DNA of 64,000 nt, taken from NCBI GenBank assembly GCA_934489015.1, contig CAKSSN010000001.1, positions 124,001-188,000 of the forward strand. Reading direction: 5' to 3'. Numbering within the stretch: the stretch's first letter is position 1; each line of letters opens with the position of its first letter. Positions 1 through 9,569 of the stretch are shown piece after piece. The notes below the pieces were generated by a model, which saw only the letters and a program-made list of their open reading frames with translations, did not search any database and was not told where the DNA came from. This stretch comes from an uncultured Clostridia bacterium. GTDB lineage: Bacteria > Bacillota > Clostridia > UBA1381. A program made the translations under genes and the position numbers.

Positions 1-1
1 A

Positions 2-412
2 AGCTTATCCGATATAAGAGCCTCCTATCTTGAGGCGGTGGACAAAGCAACGAGCGAAGAGGAGGAGCAGCCGGAAGACAAGCAAACGCTTGAGTCTGTT
101 CTCAACATGGCAAAAAAATATATTGACGATAATCTGGCACACGATGTATCTCTTAACACCGTTTCAAAATACGTAAATATGAATCCGAGCTATTTTTCAC
201 GGTTTTTTCATAACAGAACGGGAATTAAGTTTTCAACCTATGTTGAGCATATCCGCATAAATAAAGCGAAAAAGCTTCTAAAGGACCCGGATATAAAGGC
301 ATATGAGGTTGCAGAGCTTGTCGGATACGGTAATTCTCATTATTTCGGTCAGCTTTTTAAGAAATATACGGGACAGACAATTTCGGATTATCGAAAGCGG
401 TTTTTGCCTTAG
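2..412 (+). CDS. AraC/YesN-type response regulator, C-terminal part (gene cut by window edge)
   Basis: The reading frame is open to the left edge, so only the C-terminal part of the protein is present. The last 100 residues form a typical AraC/XylS double helix-turn-helix: a first HTH around SLNTVSKYVNMNPSYFSRFF and a second around AYEVAELVGYGNSHYFGQLF, ending in the usual G-x-T-x-x-x-YR segment. The gene immediately precedes a YesM-like sensor kinase (2-base gap), so it is very probably the YesN-like DNA-binding response regulator of that pair, with its receiver domain lying upstream of the window. It would activate the carbohydrate genes that follow. The in-frame GTG at 38 is not a credible start because coding sequence continues upstream of it. 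Confidence 0.85.
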   Translation, partial: SLSDIRASYLEAVDKATSEEEEQPEDKQTLESVLNMAKKYIDDNLAHDVSLNTVSKYVNMNPSYFSRFFHNRTGIKFSTYVEHIRINKAKKLLKDPDIKAYEVAELVGYGNSHYFGQLFKKYTGQTISDYRKRFLP

Positions 413-414
413 GC

Positions 415-2169
415 ATGATTTTGGAGGTGAGGGAAATTAAAAGGCATTTTTCTATCAGGGCTAAAATGATACTCATCATTTTGCTGAGCTTTTCGCTGTC
501 AATAATATTTTCATGCAAAATAACGGTTTCCAATTTGCATAGCTTTTGGAATGAAAAATATATAGAACAAAACGAGCTTATAGTAAAACAAACCATGAGC
601 GTTATTGAGCAGCGCTTTTATTATGTGCTGGAGCAAATGAGCAAAATAGAAAAAAACGAAACATTTTTTGGTATTGCTTTAAGAAAGGGCGAGGCAACAA
701 TACAGGAAAGACTGGATATGACCGATATATTTGAAAATGAGCGGTTTAATAATTCGGATCTTATCGACAGCATTGTTTTTATCCGAAATGATAATCAGAT
801 GTTTTACGAATATCCTCATGAGGTCAGAAACAATCAGACTCTCGGTGATATTGGCTGGTATAATGAGGCAGCTGCCGAGCAGCCGTATTTAATCTGGTAT
901 CCCTCGCATGAGCGCGATTTGTTCCGGAACACGACGCAAGATACCGCTGTTTTCACTATGGCAAAAACAGTGCTCGGCAATAACATGAAGCCGGTCGGGA
1001 TTTTGGCATTTAATCTTAAAACGGAGTATATAAGAAAAGAAATACAGAATATAAATCGGACAGGCAGTTTATATACATATATTGTTGATAAGCACGGACG
1101 AACGGTTTTTGAAAGAGATCCGTCGTTTAAATGTAAATATACCTCCTTTAAAAATGATAGCGGCAGGATTTACGATGACAATAATACAATATCTTACGAT
1201 ACTATGTTTTTAAACAACTGGTTTTTTGTTACGGTAATGGATAACGAAACAATATCTGAGGATATATACATATTTAAAAATACAATATGGATTACTATTT
1301 CTCTTATAATTGCTATTTTTGCCGTTTTTGCAATCCTGTTTACCGTTTGGCTGACGCGTCCGCTAAATGAGCTTAACGGCATTATAAAGCAGGTGCAGAA
1401 AAAGGATATGTCTGTAAGATGGAAAAGCTGCGGCCGTGACGATGAAATAGGGCAGATAGGAAGCTGCTTTAATACCATGATGGACAGCATTAACGAGCTT
1501 ATGAATCAGGTCAGCTATGAAAAGAGTTTGCATTTTGCCTCCGAGCTGAAGGCTTTGCAGGAGCAGCTCAATTCTCATTTTCTGCATAATGTTCTGGATT
1601 CTATCTATTTCCTTGCTCAAATGGGGAATACCGAAAAGGCGGCGGAAATGACGGCATCTTTGGCAGAATTTATAGATCATGTGCTTAACGAGGGGCATGA
1701 GATAACCACCGTTGAGCGCGAAATTGAGCATATTAAAAATTATATTGATATTGAAAAAATCCGATACGGCGATAAATTCAGATTTGAAATTGATGTAGAC
1801 GAGGACGTTCTCAGGTGTAAAATGCCGAAGCTTTTGATACAGCCGCTTGTTGAAAACGCAATCAATCACGGATTGTTTGAAAGCAGCGACGGGGAAATAA
1901 AGGTTTTGGCAAAGCTGCGGGATAATCTTATTCATTTTGAAGTGATTGATAACGGCTGCGGCATTGATGAGGAAAAGGTAAGCGAGCTTAATAAAATGCT
2001 GTCGTCGGATATAGATTACAGCGAGGATAACGGCTATGCACTTAAAAATATTAAAAACCGATTATATTTGCATTACGGCAAGGAGGCTGTTGTTTCAATA
2101 GAAAGCGCAGCAGGCAAGGGCTGCAGGGTGACAATTGAGTTGCCGGTAAAGGAATTTTTTAAGGAATGA
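415..2169 (+). CDS. YesM-like membrane sensor histidine kinase
   Basis: This 584-residue protein has a first membrane helix near residues 17-37, an extracytoplasmic sensor region to about residue 290, a second membrane helix near 291-313, a HAMP segment (starts TRPLNELN), a His_kinase box with the phosphoacceptor at about H388 (SHFLHN) and a C-terminal HATPase with N box (LVENAINHG) and G box (DNGCGI). This is the YesM/LytS-type architecture that pairs with AraC-type response regulators, and the partner lies directly upstream. It presumably senses an extracellular sugar or oligosaccharide. The start is uncertain: the ATG at 415 has no Shine-Dalgarno, whereas a strong GGAGGTGA lies inside the ORF at 423-430 with only rare start codons at a suitable distance. 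Confidence 0.9.
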   Translation: MILEVREIKRHFSIRAKMILIILLSFSLSIIFSCKITVSNLHSFWNEKYIEQNELIVKQTMSVIEQRFYYVLEQMSKIEKNETFFGIALRKGEATIQERLDMTDIFENERFNNSDLIDSIVFIRNDNQMFYEYPHEVRNNQTLGDIGWYNEAAAEQPYLIWYPSHERDLFRNTTQDTAVFTMAKTVLGNNMKPVGILAFNLKTEYIRKEIQNINRTGSLYTYIVDKHGRTVFERDPSFKCKYTSFKNDSGRIYDDNNTISYDTMFLNNWFFVTVMDNETISEDIYIFKNTIWITISLIIAIFAVFAILFTVWLTRPLNELNGIIKQVQKKDMSVRWKSCGRDDEIGQIGSCFNTMMDSINELMNQVSYEKSLHFASELKALQEQLNSHFLHNVLDSIYFLAQMGNTEKAAEMTASLAEFIDHVLNEGHEITTVEREIEHIKNYIDIEKIRYGDKFRFEIDVDEDVLRCKMPKLLIQPLVENAINHGLFESSDGEIKVLAKLRDNLIHFEVIDNGCGIDEEKVSELNKMLSSDIDYSEDNGYALKNIKNRLYLHYGKEAVVSIESAAGKGCRVTIELPVKEFFKE

Positions 2170-2195
2170 TAAAATATTAAAGAGGAGAAAACGTG

Positions 2196-3830
2196 ATGAA
2201 CAATATAAAATATGATGACCTTTTGGACAAAATTCACGGCTGCTGGTACGGTAAGTGCCTTGGCGGCGCGGCAGGTGCGCAGACGGAGGGAATAAAGAAA
2301 ATAATAGATACGGAGGATTTTGAAGAGCTTTTCAATCCCGATCTTCCTAACGACGATTTGGATATTCAGCTTCTGTGGCTTGAGGTTTTGGAAAACAAGG
2401 GAATAAATATAACTTCGCAGGACCTTGCCGACGCATGGCTTGAAAAATGCTGGTATCCATTTTCGGAGTACGGCTATTTTATGAAAAATTACGCTCGCGG
2501 AATAAAGCCGCCGTATAGCGGCATAATTAACAATTCGTTTTTTAAAGAGGGTATGGGCTGCCCTATTCGTTCGGAAATATGGGGACTGATAAGCGCGGGA
2601 AATCCTGAGCTTGCGGGCGCGTATGCCTACAATGACGCTTGCCTTGACCATGCGGAAAATTCGGTATATGCAGAGCAGTTTATGGCTGCTGCGGAGAGCG
2701 CGGCATTTGTTGAGGACGATTTGCGCGTAATAATTGACGTAGCAATGTCTTATATTCCGTCCGAATGTAAGCTGGCAAAATGCTTTTGCGACGTGCTGAA
2801 CTGCTATGATGCCGGTATGGATTGGATTGCGGCGCGCAAAAGGGTTTTGGACAGATATTCACATCCCGATTTTACAAATGTTACTCAGAATATGGGCTTT
2901 GTGCTTATTGCTTTGCTTTACGGCGGCGGAGATATGCGAAAAACTATTAACATTGCTCTTAAGTGCGGCTATGACACCGACTGCACCTGCGCAAGCTCGG
3001 CGGCTTTATTGGGCATTATCTCAGGCTATCGTGCGCTTGATGAGGACGTAAAGGGACTGATTAAGGATTATTTTGTATGCGGAATTGATGTAAAGCGTCC
3101 GTCCGACAGTATTTGCCGTCTGGCTGAGGATACGGCTAAAATTGCACTTTCGATTGAAAATGAATATTTGAACATTATTGATATTCCCGATGAGCTCAAT
3201 GGCATTAAAAAGGAAAAAAGTAAAATTGAAAATATATATCCGACAGAAGAGGGGCTTAAAAAGGCGTTAGAGAGCATAAAGCCGATATGCTGGAGAGTAT
3301 ACGGCCCGTATTTTTCGCAGCCCGACTGGCCGATAAATCCCGATTATCCGAGCCCTCATGGGGAGGGGTGCGTTCTTCCAGATGTTGTGTGCATGGTAAA
3401 TAACGAGGTGTTTTTGGATAAGGAATATATTGATGAAAAATCGTTTGTTATGCCGGAGGAAGATTATATCGGAGAAATTAAGGCATATGAGGATAAAATT
3501 AATATTGAAGAGGCAATAACCATGCAGGGACAGATGTGCGTTTATCTTACGGCTGATGTTTATTCGCCCGAAGAGCAGCAGGCGTGGTTTATTGCAGGCA
3601 ATACCGATGGTTTTAAAATCTGGCTCAACAGTGAGGAGATTTTGTCAAAGGACGAAATAAGAATGTATACGCCTTACAATAATTTTTGCCTTGCAAATCT
3701 CAAAGCCGGTAAAAACACAATAGTTTTAAAGCTTTTAAGACGAGCAAATTCGGTTGAATTTGCGCTCGGTCTGCGCCGGTATACAGGTCAGCATTGGCAC
3801 CGTTCGGAGTGGATTACGGATTTAAAATAG
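2196..3830 (+). CDS. ADP-ribosylglycohydrolase-fold protein with C-terminal beta-sandwich-like domain
   Basis: The first ~320 residues match the DraG/ADP-ribosylglycohydrolase fold. There is a glycine-rich start (HGCWYGKCLGGAAG), an acidic metal-site segment (NDDLDIQ, in place of the usual TDDT) and the late signature GYDTDCTC (usually G-x-DTDT). The remaining ~220 residues are unlike DraG and look like a beta-rich domain (IWLNSEEI, LKAGKNTIVLKL), reminiscent of jelly-roll carbohydrate modules. In sugar-utilisation clusters this fold is often present without any known ADP-ribosylated target, so a glycosidase-like role on a sugar or nucleotide conjugate is possible. I prefer the ATG at 2196 (RBS AGAGGAG at 2181) to the adjacent GTG at 2193. 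It is the first structural gene after the regulators and probably lies in one operon with the next three genes. Confidence 0.75.
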   Translation: MNNIKYDDLLDKIHGCWYGKCLGGAAGAQTEGIKKIIDTEDFEELFNPDLPNDDLDIQLLWLEVLENKGINITSQDLADAWLEKCWYPFSEYGYFMKNYARGIKPPYSGIINNSFFKEGMGCPIRSEIWGLISAGNPELAGAYAYNDACLDHAENSVYAEQFMAAAESAAFVEDDLRVIIDVAMSYIPSECKLAKCFCDVLNCYDAGMDWIAARKRVLDRYSHPDFTNVTQNMGFVLIALLYGGGDMRKTINIALKCGYDTDCTCASSAALLGIISGYRALDEDVKGLIKDYFVCGIDVKRPSDSICRLAEDTAKIALSIENEYLNIIDIPDELNGIKKEKSKIENIYPTEEGLKKALESIKPICWRVYGPYFSQPDWPINPDYPSPHGEGCVLPDVVCMVNNEVFLDKEYIDEKSFVMPEEDYIGEIKAYEDKINIEEAITMQGQMCVYLTADVYSPEEQQAWFIAGNTDGFKIWLNSEEILSKDEIRMYTPYNNFCLANLKAGKNTIVLKLLRRANSVEFALGLRRYTGQHWHRSEWITDLK

Positions 3831-3856
3831 GGGACTTTTAAAAGGAGTATTAAAAA

Positions 3857-5812
3857 ATGAAAAGCAATTTGTTTGACATAAAGGTTGATAAAAATACAGG
3901 CGGCGTCAGCTCAATGATGATTGCGTCCGATCGGTATAATATGGATTGGTGCGGCCGCAGCAGGCATTGGGGTGAGCTTAACGCGGTGCACGGAGAGCCG
4001 AAAACTTTTTTTAATAATTTTAAGCTGATTTCATGTGAGGAGACTTGCAGCGTTTTTGCAAACGACGAGCTGAGAGTTACCCTTGAGAGAAGCTTTGATG
4101 ATGAGGGCAATTATATAGAAAAGTATACCTTTAAAAATATATCGGGTCATGAGATGTTTTTCAATAAGGGAGATGTCGGAATTTTTACTCCGCTGTGTGA
4201 CGAATATCATGCGGCGGAATACAGCCTGACGAATAAGTGCAACGCTCATGTCTGGTGCGGAGAAGAAATCAGCTGGATAAATGCGCTCAGGCAAGGCGAT
4301 TCCGATAAGAATATAGGCATGGCGCTGCTTGAAGGCTCCCTTGACGCTTACAGCATTGACAGAGAAAATCAAAAAATAACACACGCGCGCAGGGGAAATA
4401 TAATTGTTCACCCGGAGCTTATATCATTGTGCAGCGATGAGGAATACATATTAAAGTGGAAAATTTTTGTACATTCGGGAACAGAGGATTTCTTTAAAAA
4501 ATTAGATAGAGATAACAGAAATCTTGATTTGAATATTGATAAATACACAATCATGGGCGATGAAGAATTTTGCTTTGATTTTAAAGGCAGCAATGCCGAA
4601 ATTAAGTGCGGCGGCAAGCCTGTCGGATTTACGTCCGAAGCAGGTCGTATATTTGTAAAATATAAGCCCGAACGCTTGGGAGAGCATATTTTTAAAATCA
4701 CAGTTGACGGAAAGAGAACGCATCTGGCGCTTTTTGCAGCACCCGGACTTGAGGAGCTGGCTGAAAAAAGAATAAATTATATTGTTGACAGGCAGCAGTA
4801 CAGCAAAGAGGGAAGCAGACTTGACGGAGCTTATCTTGTATACGACGTGAAGGAGGAAAGACAATTTTTCGGATACCGCCACGCTGACCATAACGCTTCA
4901 AGAGAGCGCGTAGGAATGGGGCTTTTGATTGCGCGGTATTTGCAGACGCACGAAAATAAGAAGGCGTTTGACAGCCTTATGAAGTGGGTCGGGTTTGTTA
5001 AAAGGGAGTTTGTGGACACCGAAACAGGTCAGGTATTTGATAATATAGGCATGGATCCGACAAGAAAGCGTTTGTATAATGCTCCATGGGTAATGATGCT
5101 GATGGCGGAGCTTTACAAGCTTACGGGCGAAGACGAATATTTGGACATACTCGTTAAAATAGTACGCAGATTTTATTCGGACGGCGGCGAGAGCTTCTAT
5201 CCCAATGCAATCAATCCAAGCCTTATTTGCGAGGTTATGAGGGAAGCGAAAAGGGAAGAGGCGGATGAAATTGAAGCGCTGTTTGTAAAGCACGCCGAAA
5301 ATATGGTTAAAACAGGGCTTAATTATCCTCCTCATGAGGTTATTTACGAACAAACGATAGTAACTCCCGCCGTTACGTTTATTACGGGTGCCGGGATTAT
5401 AAAAAACGATAAAAGCTATATCGGTAAGGTAAGTCAGCATATGGCTCCGCTTCGCCGCTTTGACGGAATGCAGCCCGATTACAGATTTAACGGAATACCG
5501 ATTAGATACTGGGATGATTATTGGTTTGGGAAAGCAGCGCTTTTTGCCGATACACTGCATTACTGGAGCTGCCTTTCGGCATATTCAAATTACAGCTATT
5601 ATGTTTTGTCGGGTGATGAGGAATACAGAAAATATGCCGAAAATTGCATAAGAAACTGTATGTGTCTTTTCTTCCCGGACGGCTCCGCCTCATGCGCTTA
5701 TGTGCAGCCGTTTTATGTTGACGGCATAAGAGGAAATTTTTATGACGAGTGGGCAAACGATCAGGACTTTGCTTTATATTATGCAATGCTGATGCTGCAA
5801 GTGAAAGGATAA
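3857..5812 (+). CDS. six-hairpin (alpha/alpha-barrel) glycosidase-like protein, family not assigned
   Basis: This is a 651-residue cytoplasmic protein without a signal peptide. The N-terminal ~290 residues are beta-rich (Trp/Gly/Asp-rich, WCGRSRHWGE) and the C-terminal ~350 are helical with repeated aromatic-rich turns (ADTLHYWSCLSAYSNYSYY, YDEWANDQDFALYY). That plan resembles six-hairpin glycosidases, where a beta-sandwich precedes an (alpha/alpha)6 barrel. I cannot place it in a numbered GH family or name the substrate. The start ATG at 3857 follows an AAAGGAG at 3840. It lies 26 bases after the ADP-ribosylglycohydrolase-like gene and 12 bases before the GH65 phosphorylase gene, so the three proteins probably act on one intracellular oligosaccharide. 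Confidence 0.6.
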   Translation: MKSNLFDIKVDKNTGGVSSMMIASDRYNMDWCGRSRHWGELNAVHGEPKTFFNNFKLISCEETCSVFANDELRVTLERSFDDEGNYIEKYTFKNISGHEMFFNKGDVGIFTPLCDEYHAAEYSLTNKCNAHVWCGEEISWINALRQGDSDKNIGMALLEGSLDAYSIDRENQKITHARRGNIIVHPELISLCSDEEYILKWKIFVHSGTEDFFKKLDRDNRNLDLNIDKYTIMGDEEFCFDFKGSNAEIKCGGKPVGFTSEAGRIFVKYKPERLGEHIFKITVDGKRTHLALFAAPGLEELAEKRINYIVDRQQYSKEGSRLDGAYLVYDVKEERQFFGYRHADHNASRERVGMGLLIARYLQTHENKKAFDSLMKWVGFVKREFVDTETGQVFDNIGMDPTRKRLYNAPWVMMLMAELYKLTGEDEYLDILVKIVRRFYSDGGESFYPNAINPSLICEVMREAKREEADEIEALFVKHAENMVKTGLNYPPHEVIYEQTIVTPAVTFITGAGIIKNDKSYIGKVSQHMAPLRRFDGMQPDYRFNGIPIRYWDDYWFGKAALFADTLHYWSCLSAYSNYSYYVLSGDEEYRKYAENCIRNCMCLFFPDGSASCAYVQPFYVDGIRGNFYDEWANDQDFALYYAMLMLQVKG

Positions 5813-5824
5813 AAATAGGATTGT

Positions 5825-8674
5825 ATGGAGAACAGTGATATGAAAATAACGGAACACAATTACAGTATGCCGCGTGAAGCCTATTACGGCACGATTTTTG
5901 CTCAGTCAAACGGATATATGGGTGTGCGCGCTAGCTTTGAGGAAAACGGAAGTCTTGGTGTTCAGGGTGCATTTATCAGAGGAGTTATTGACGAGATACC
6001 GTTTAATCAGAATGCTAAAATAGACAGCGAATATATGCGCAAATTCTACATTAACGAGGACGCGGCAAAGGACGCGGAATTTCAGGAGGGCGTGATAAAC
6101 TTTGCGGACATACTGTTTTTTCGCATAGAGATTGACGGCGAAACCTTCTATCCGTGGGAGGGGCATATATTAAAATGGAACAGGAAACTTGATATAGAAA
6201 ATAATATACTTACAAGAACTGTTACATGGGAAAATACAAAGGGCGATGTAACAAAGCTGACATTTGAGCGGTTTGCAAGCTTTGCAAATGATCATGTTTT
6301 CTGTCAGCGTGTGCATATTAAGCCTGTCAATCACAGCAAAAGGATAACTGTTTTGTCGGGCGTTGATTTGCGGACAAAGTCGGGCGGATTTAAAATGTGC
6401 AAAGCCGATAAAATTGAATTTGACCAAAATACAATAAAAATTGCACTATCGACAAAAGGAAAATATCATCACAAAATTAATATCGGTGTAAAAAACAGCT
6501 TGATAGGCGGAGAAAACATAAACGACGGAAAATTTGTATACCGGAAATTCGATAAAACAGGCGAATTTACCGTAGAAAAGCTGATATATATTTCGTCCTC
6601 ACGCGATAACGATTTTGATGAAGAATGCTTTGGCGGCGATATACTTACATCATTTGACGAACATTTTTTAAGTCATAAGGCTGTCTGGAAAGAGTATTTT
6701 TCAAAAATGGATATAAAAATCAGCGGCGATGATGAAATGGATAAAAGTCTGCGTTTTTGCACATATCATACGGCAATTTCGATTGCGCGAAGCGACTGCG
6801 TGCACAGCCTAGCTGCCAAAAATCTTACCGGTGAGGGATATAATGATTACGTTTGGTGGGACTGCGAGGTGTATCAGGCTCCTGTGTTTATTTACTCCGG
6901 AAGTGCCGACGTGAGAAATATTTTAAAATATCGCTATGATCGGCTTGACGCGGCAAGAAAAAGCGCAAAGCAGGAGGGAAGAAGCGGTGCAAGATTCCCG
7001 TTTATCTCGTCCGTGACAGGCGAGGAAAAGGTATGGAAGCACGTTCGTCACCCGTTTATGCAGATACACGTTGTTGCCGATGTTGCGTGGGATATAATCA
7101 ATTATTTCAATGCAACGGGCGACAGGGTGTATATGGAGAATTACGGCTTGGAAACGCTTTCGGCGATAGCTGATTACTGGGCAAGCCGCGCGGAGTATAA
7201 AAACGGACGGTATGAAATCTGCGGCGTGACCGGGTGTGACGAGCATCATCCGTATGTGGATAATGATGCATATACAAATTATCTTGTGAAATATGTGCTT
7301 GATGAAACTATAAAATTATTCCGCAATTTTGAACGTGAGGCTTCGAAAAAATGGGTTGAGGTATCAAAAAAGCTCTATTTGCCTATGGATAAAAACGGTA
7401 TGATTGCGCAGTTTGACGGATATTTTAATCTGAGCCGAACGATTGAATGTGAGGGCGGAGAAAATCCTGAATTTCAGATGAAAACTGCCGGAGGGCAATA
7501 TCACAAAAGTCAGATAATAAAGCAGCCGGACGTTATGGTGTTGTTTTCACATATTGATTTTGAGTTCCCGAAGGAAGTGTATGCAAGAAACTGGGACTAT
7601 TATGAAAATATGTGTGAATCGTCCTCGTCGCTGACCTATCCCGTGCACGCAATATGTTCATTTGATAATGACAGGCTGTACAGCGGATATAAATATTTAA
7701 AGGAAGCTGCAAATATTGACCTTGCCAACCTGCACGGCGGAGTGGAGGACGGGATCCATGCAGGCTGCTCGGCAGGTGCGTGGTATGCGGTTGTGCGCGG
7801 CATTGCCGGGATTAAAATAGGAAGCGGCGGTTTGTCGGTAAATCCGAAAATGCTGCCGTGGTGGAAATCGGTAAATCTGTCTTTTTGTTATATGGGATCG
7901 AGAATTTACATGGAGCTTGAAAATGATAAATTTACACTCGAGTCCGAAAAGGACGTTACTGCTAAGGTTATGGGTAAGGCTGTTAAATTAAGAAAAGGTA
8001 AGAAGCAAGCCTTCAGCATAATAAAAAAGAAAATAGAAAATTACGATGCGGTAATATTTGATCTGGACGGTGTGCTCGTAACTACCGATGACTGTCATTA
8101 TAAGGCGTGGAAAAGGCTTGCCGACGAAGAGGGCGTTTATTTTGACAGGAGGATAAACGAGCGCCTGCGCGGCGTTAGTCGTGCGGAAAGCCTTGAAATA
8201 GTGCTTGAAAAGGCAGATAAAGCTTATACACAGGCTGAAAAAGAGGAAATGGCCGACCGCAAAAACGGATATTATGTGGAGCTTGTAAACAAAATTGACA
8301 AATCCGCAATAATTAACGGCGCGGAGGATTTTGTAAAAACGGTAAAAAGGGCAGGACTTAAAACGGCAGTCGGATCTTCAAGCAAAAATTCAAAGCTTAT
8401 TCTTGAAAAAACGGGTCTTACAAAGCTGTTTGACGTGATTGTGGACGGAAATGATATAAAAAATTCAAAACCCGATCCCGAAGTGTTTCAAAAGGCTGCA
8501 CAAAGACTTGGAATTTCACCGCAGAAATGCCTTGTGTGTGAGGACGCGGATGCCGGAGTTGAGGCAGGAGTACGTGCAGGTATGGATGTGCTTGCGGTCG
8601 GAAGCGCCGAGAGCAATCCCGAAGCCGATTACGGCTTTATCAGCCTGAGAGAAAGCAAGGATAAAATGTTTTAG
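5825..8674 (+). CDS. GH65 family glycoside phosphorylase fused to beta-phosphoglucomutase
   Basis: Residues 1 to ~730 are a GH65 (maltose/kojibiose/trehalose phosphorylase-like) enzyme. They have the N-terminal beta-sandwich, the catalytic acid E473 in the block GCDEHHPYVDNDAYTN, the KQPDVM segment, the SSSLTYPVHA phosphate-binding region and the EDGIHAGCSAGAW motif. Residues ~738-949 are a complete HAD-type beta-phosphoglucomutase (FDLDGVL nucleophile motif, GVSRAESL, SSSKNSK, KPDPEVF, EDADAGVEAG). The fused protein would cleave a disaccharide with phosphate to beta-glucose 1-phosphate and convert this to glucose 6-phosphate in one chain. Acceptor specificity cannot be read here. An alternative start is ATG 5840, which has GGAG at 5827. 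GH65 and beta-PGM are usually separate neighbouring genes, so the fusion is noteworthy. Confidence 0.9.
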   Translation: MENSDMKITEHNYSMPREAYYGTIFAQSNGYMGVRASFEENGSLGVQGAFIRGVIDEIPFNQNAKIDSEYMRKFYINEDAAKDAEFQEGVINFADILFFRIEIDGETFYPWEGHILKWNRKLDIENNILTRTVTWENTKGDVTKLTFERFASFANDHVFCQRVHIKPVNHSKRITVLSGVDLRTKSGGFKMCKADKIEFDQNTIKIALSTKGKYHHKINIGVKNSLIGGENINDGKFVYRKFDKTGEFTVEKLIYISSSRDNDFDEECFGGDILTSFDEHFLSHKAVWKEYFSKMDIKISGDDEMDKSLRFCTYHTAISIARSDCVHSLAAKNLTGEGYNDYVWWDCEVYQAPVFIYSGSADVRNILKYRYDRLDAARKSAKQEGRSGARFPFISSVTGEEKVWKHVRHPFMQIHVVADVAWDIINYFNATGDRVYMENYGLETLSAIADYWASRAEYKNGRYEICGVTGCDEHHPYVDNDAYTNYLVKYVLDETIKLFRNFEREASKKWVEVSKKLYLPMDKNGMIAQFDGYFNLSRTIECEGGENPEFQMKTAGGQYHKSQIIKQPDVMVLFSHIDFEFPKEVYARNWDYYENMCESSSSLTYPVHAICSFDNDRLYSGYKYLKEAANIDLANLHGGVEDGIHAGCSAGAWYAVVRGIAGIKIGSGGLSVNPKMLPWWKSVNLSFCYMGSRIYMELENDKFTLESEKDVTAKVMGKAVKLRKGKKQAFSIIKKKIENYDAVIFDLDGVLVTTDDCHYKAWKRLADEEGVYFDRRINERLRGVSRAESLEIVLEKADKAYTQAEKEEMADRKNGYYVELVNKIDKSAIINGAEDFVKTVKRAGLKTAVGSSSKNSKLILEKTGLTKLFDVIVDGNDIKNSKPDPEVFQKAAQRLGISPQKCLVCEDADAGVEAGVRAGMDVLAVGSAESNPEADYGFISLRESKDKMF

Positions 8675-8693
8675 CGGCAGAGGAGATGTAAGC

Positions 8694-9479
8694 ATGAAAA
8701 TATCGGAATTATTTGATGAAATGGCTGATTATTTCGGCAAGCTTGACGAGGGTGCGATAACCTGCGATACATATAAAGCAGGCAATTCGGATAATGAGGT
8801 TTCGGGCATCGGCATAAGTATGTTTGCAACTCCCGAAGTGATAAAAAAGTGTACAGATCGAAATATTAACTTTTTAATTGTTCATGAGCCTGTTTTCTAT
8901 AATCATATGGATGATCATATTCCGAATAAATTAGCTGAGCTGAAGAAGGAGTTTATAGAAAAATCGGGCATGACAATAGCAAGGTATCACGATCATGCGC
9001 ATATACCGGGAAATGATTTGATTTATGAGGGCGAAATAAAATATTCAAAGCTTGTCGGAAGAAAAATCATAACGGATATGTTTGCCGTAAACCGCTTTGA
9101 GCTTGATGAGGCACTGACTGCTAAAGAGCTTGCCGCAGAGCTTGAGAAAAATCTCAAAATAAAGCATATTAAAATCGCGGGCTGCTGCGATAAAAAGGGG
9201 AAGAAGATAGGCTGCTGCTTCGGAACACCGGGTCATGTCGCGGAGGAGCTTGCCTATAATGATTTTGTTCTGACCGGAGAAATATGCGAGTGGGAAGTAG
9301 GAGAAATGGCAAGAGATTATGCGCAGCTGGGGTATAACAAAGCTGTATTGGTTATGGGACATATCGGCTCGGAAAGAGCCGGAATGGTATACCTTGCCGA
9401 TATTTTAAAGAAAAAGCATCTGGAATTGAATATTAATTATATCGAGTGCGAAGAGGTGTATTCATATACGGATGAATAG
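8694..9479 (+). CDS. Nif3-like dinuclear metal centre protein
   Basis: This 261-residue protein has the hallmarks of the Nif3/YqfO (DUF34) family. The N-terminal half carries HEPVFYNH and RYHDHAH, the usual metal-ligand histidines, and the C-terminal half carries GHIGSERAGM, which supplies further ligands. Members bind two metal ions and form toroidal hexamers. They have been annotated as 'GTP cyclohydrolase I type 2', but their physiological role is unresolved. It lacks the central PII/CutA-like insertion found in longer members. The start ATG at 8694 follows AGGAGATG at 8681. It is 19 bases after the GH65-PGM gene, so it was probably recruited into the sugar operon, where a cofactor- or sugar-phosphate-related job would be only a guess. 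Confidence 0.8.
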   Translation: MKISELFDEMADYFGKLDEGAITCDTYKAGNSDNEVSGIGISMFATPEVIKKCTDRNINFLIVHEPVFYNHMDDHIPNKLAELKKEFIEKSGMTIARYHDHAHIPGNDLIYEGEIKYSKLVGRKIITDMFAVNRFELDEALTAKELAAELEKNLKIKHIKIAGCCDKKGKKIGCCFGTPGHVAEELAYNDFVLTGEICEWEVGEMARDYAQLGYNKAVLVMGHIGSERAGMVYLADILKKKHLELNINYIECEEVYSYTDE

Positions 9480-9540
9480 CTTTGTCCGGCAGGCGTGAAT
9501 TTAACTATCTTATACACGGCGGTAATCCGGATATTATTAA

Positions 9541-9569
9541 ATGACATGACGGCAATTTCATGCTATAAT
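9541..9569 (+). promoter_or_regulatory. sigma-A-type promoter and hairpin leader for the hydrolase gene
   Basis: A -35 ATGACA (9541-9546) and a -10 TATAAT (9564-9569) are separated by 17 bases. A perfect 10-bp inverted repeat (GGCTGAAAGC / GCTTTCAGCC, 9578-9587 and 9597-9606) follows at about the transcription start. No U-tract follows it, so it is more likely a 5' leader stem than a terminator. A 62-codon ORF across this spacer is not convincing. Confidence 0.6.
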
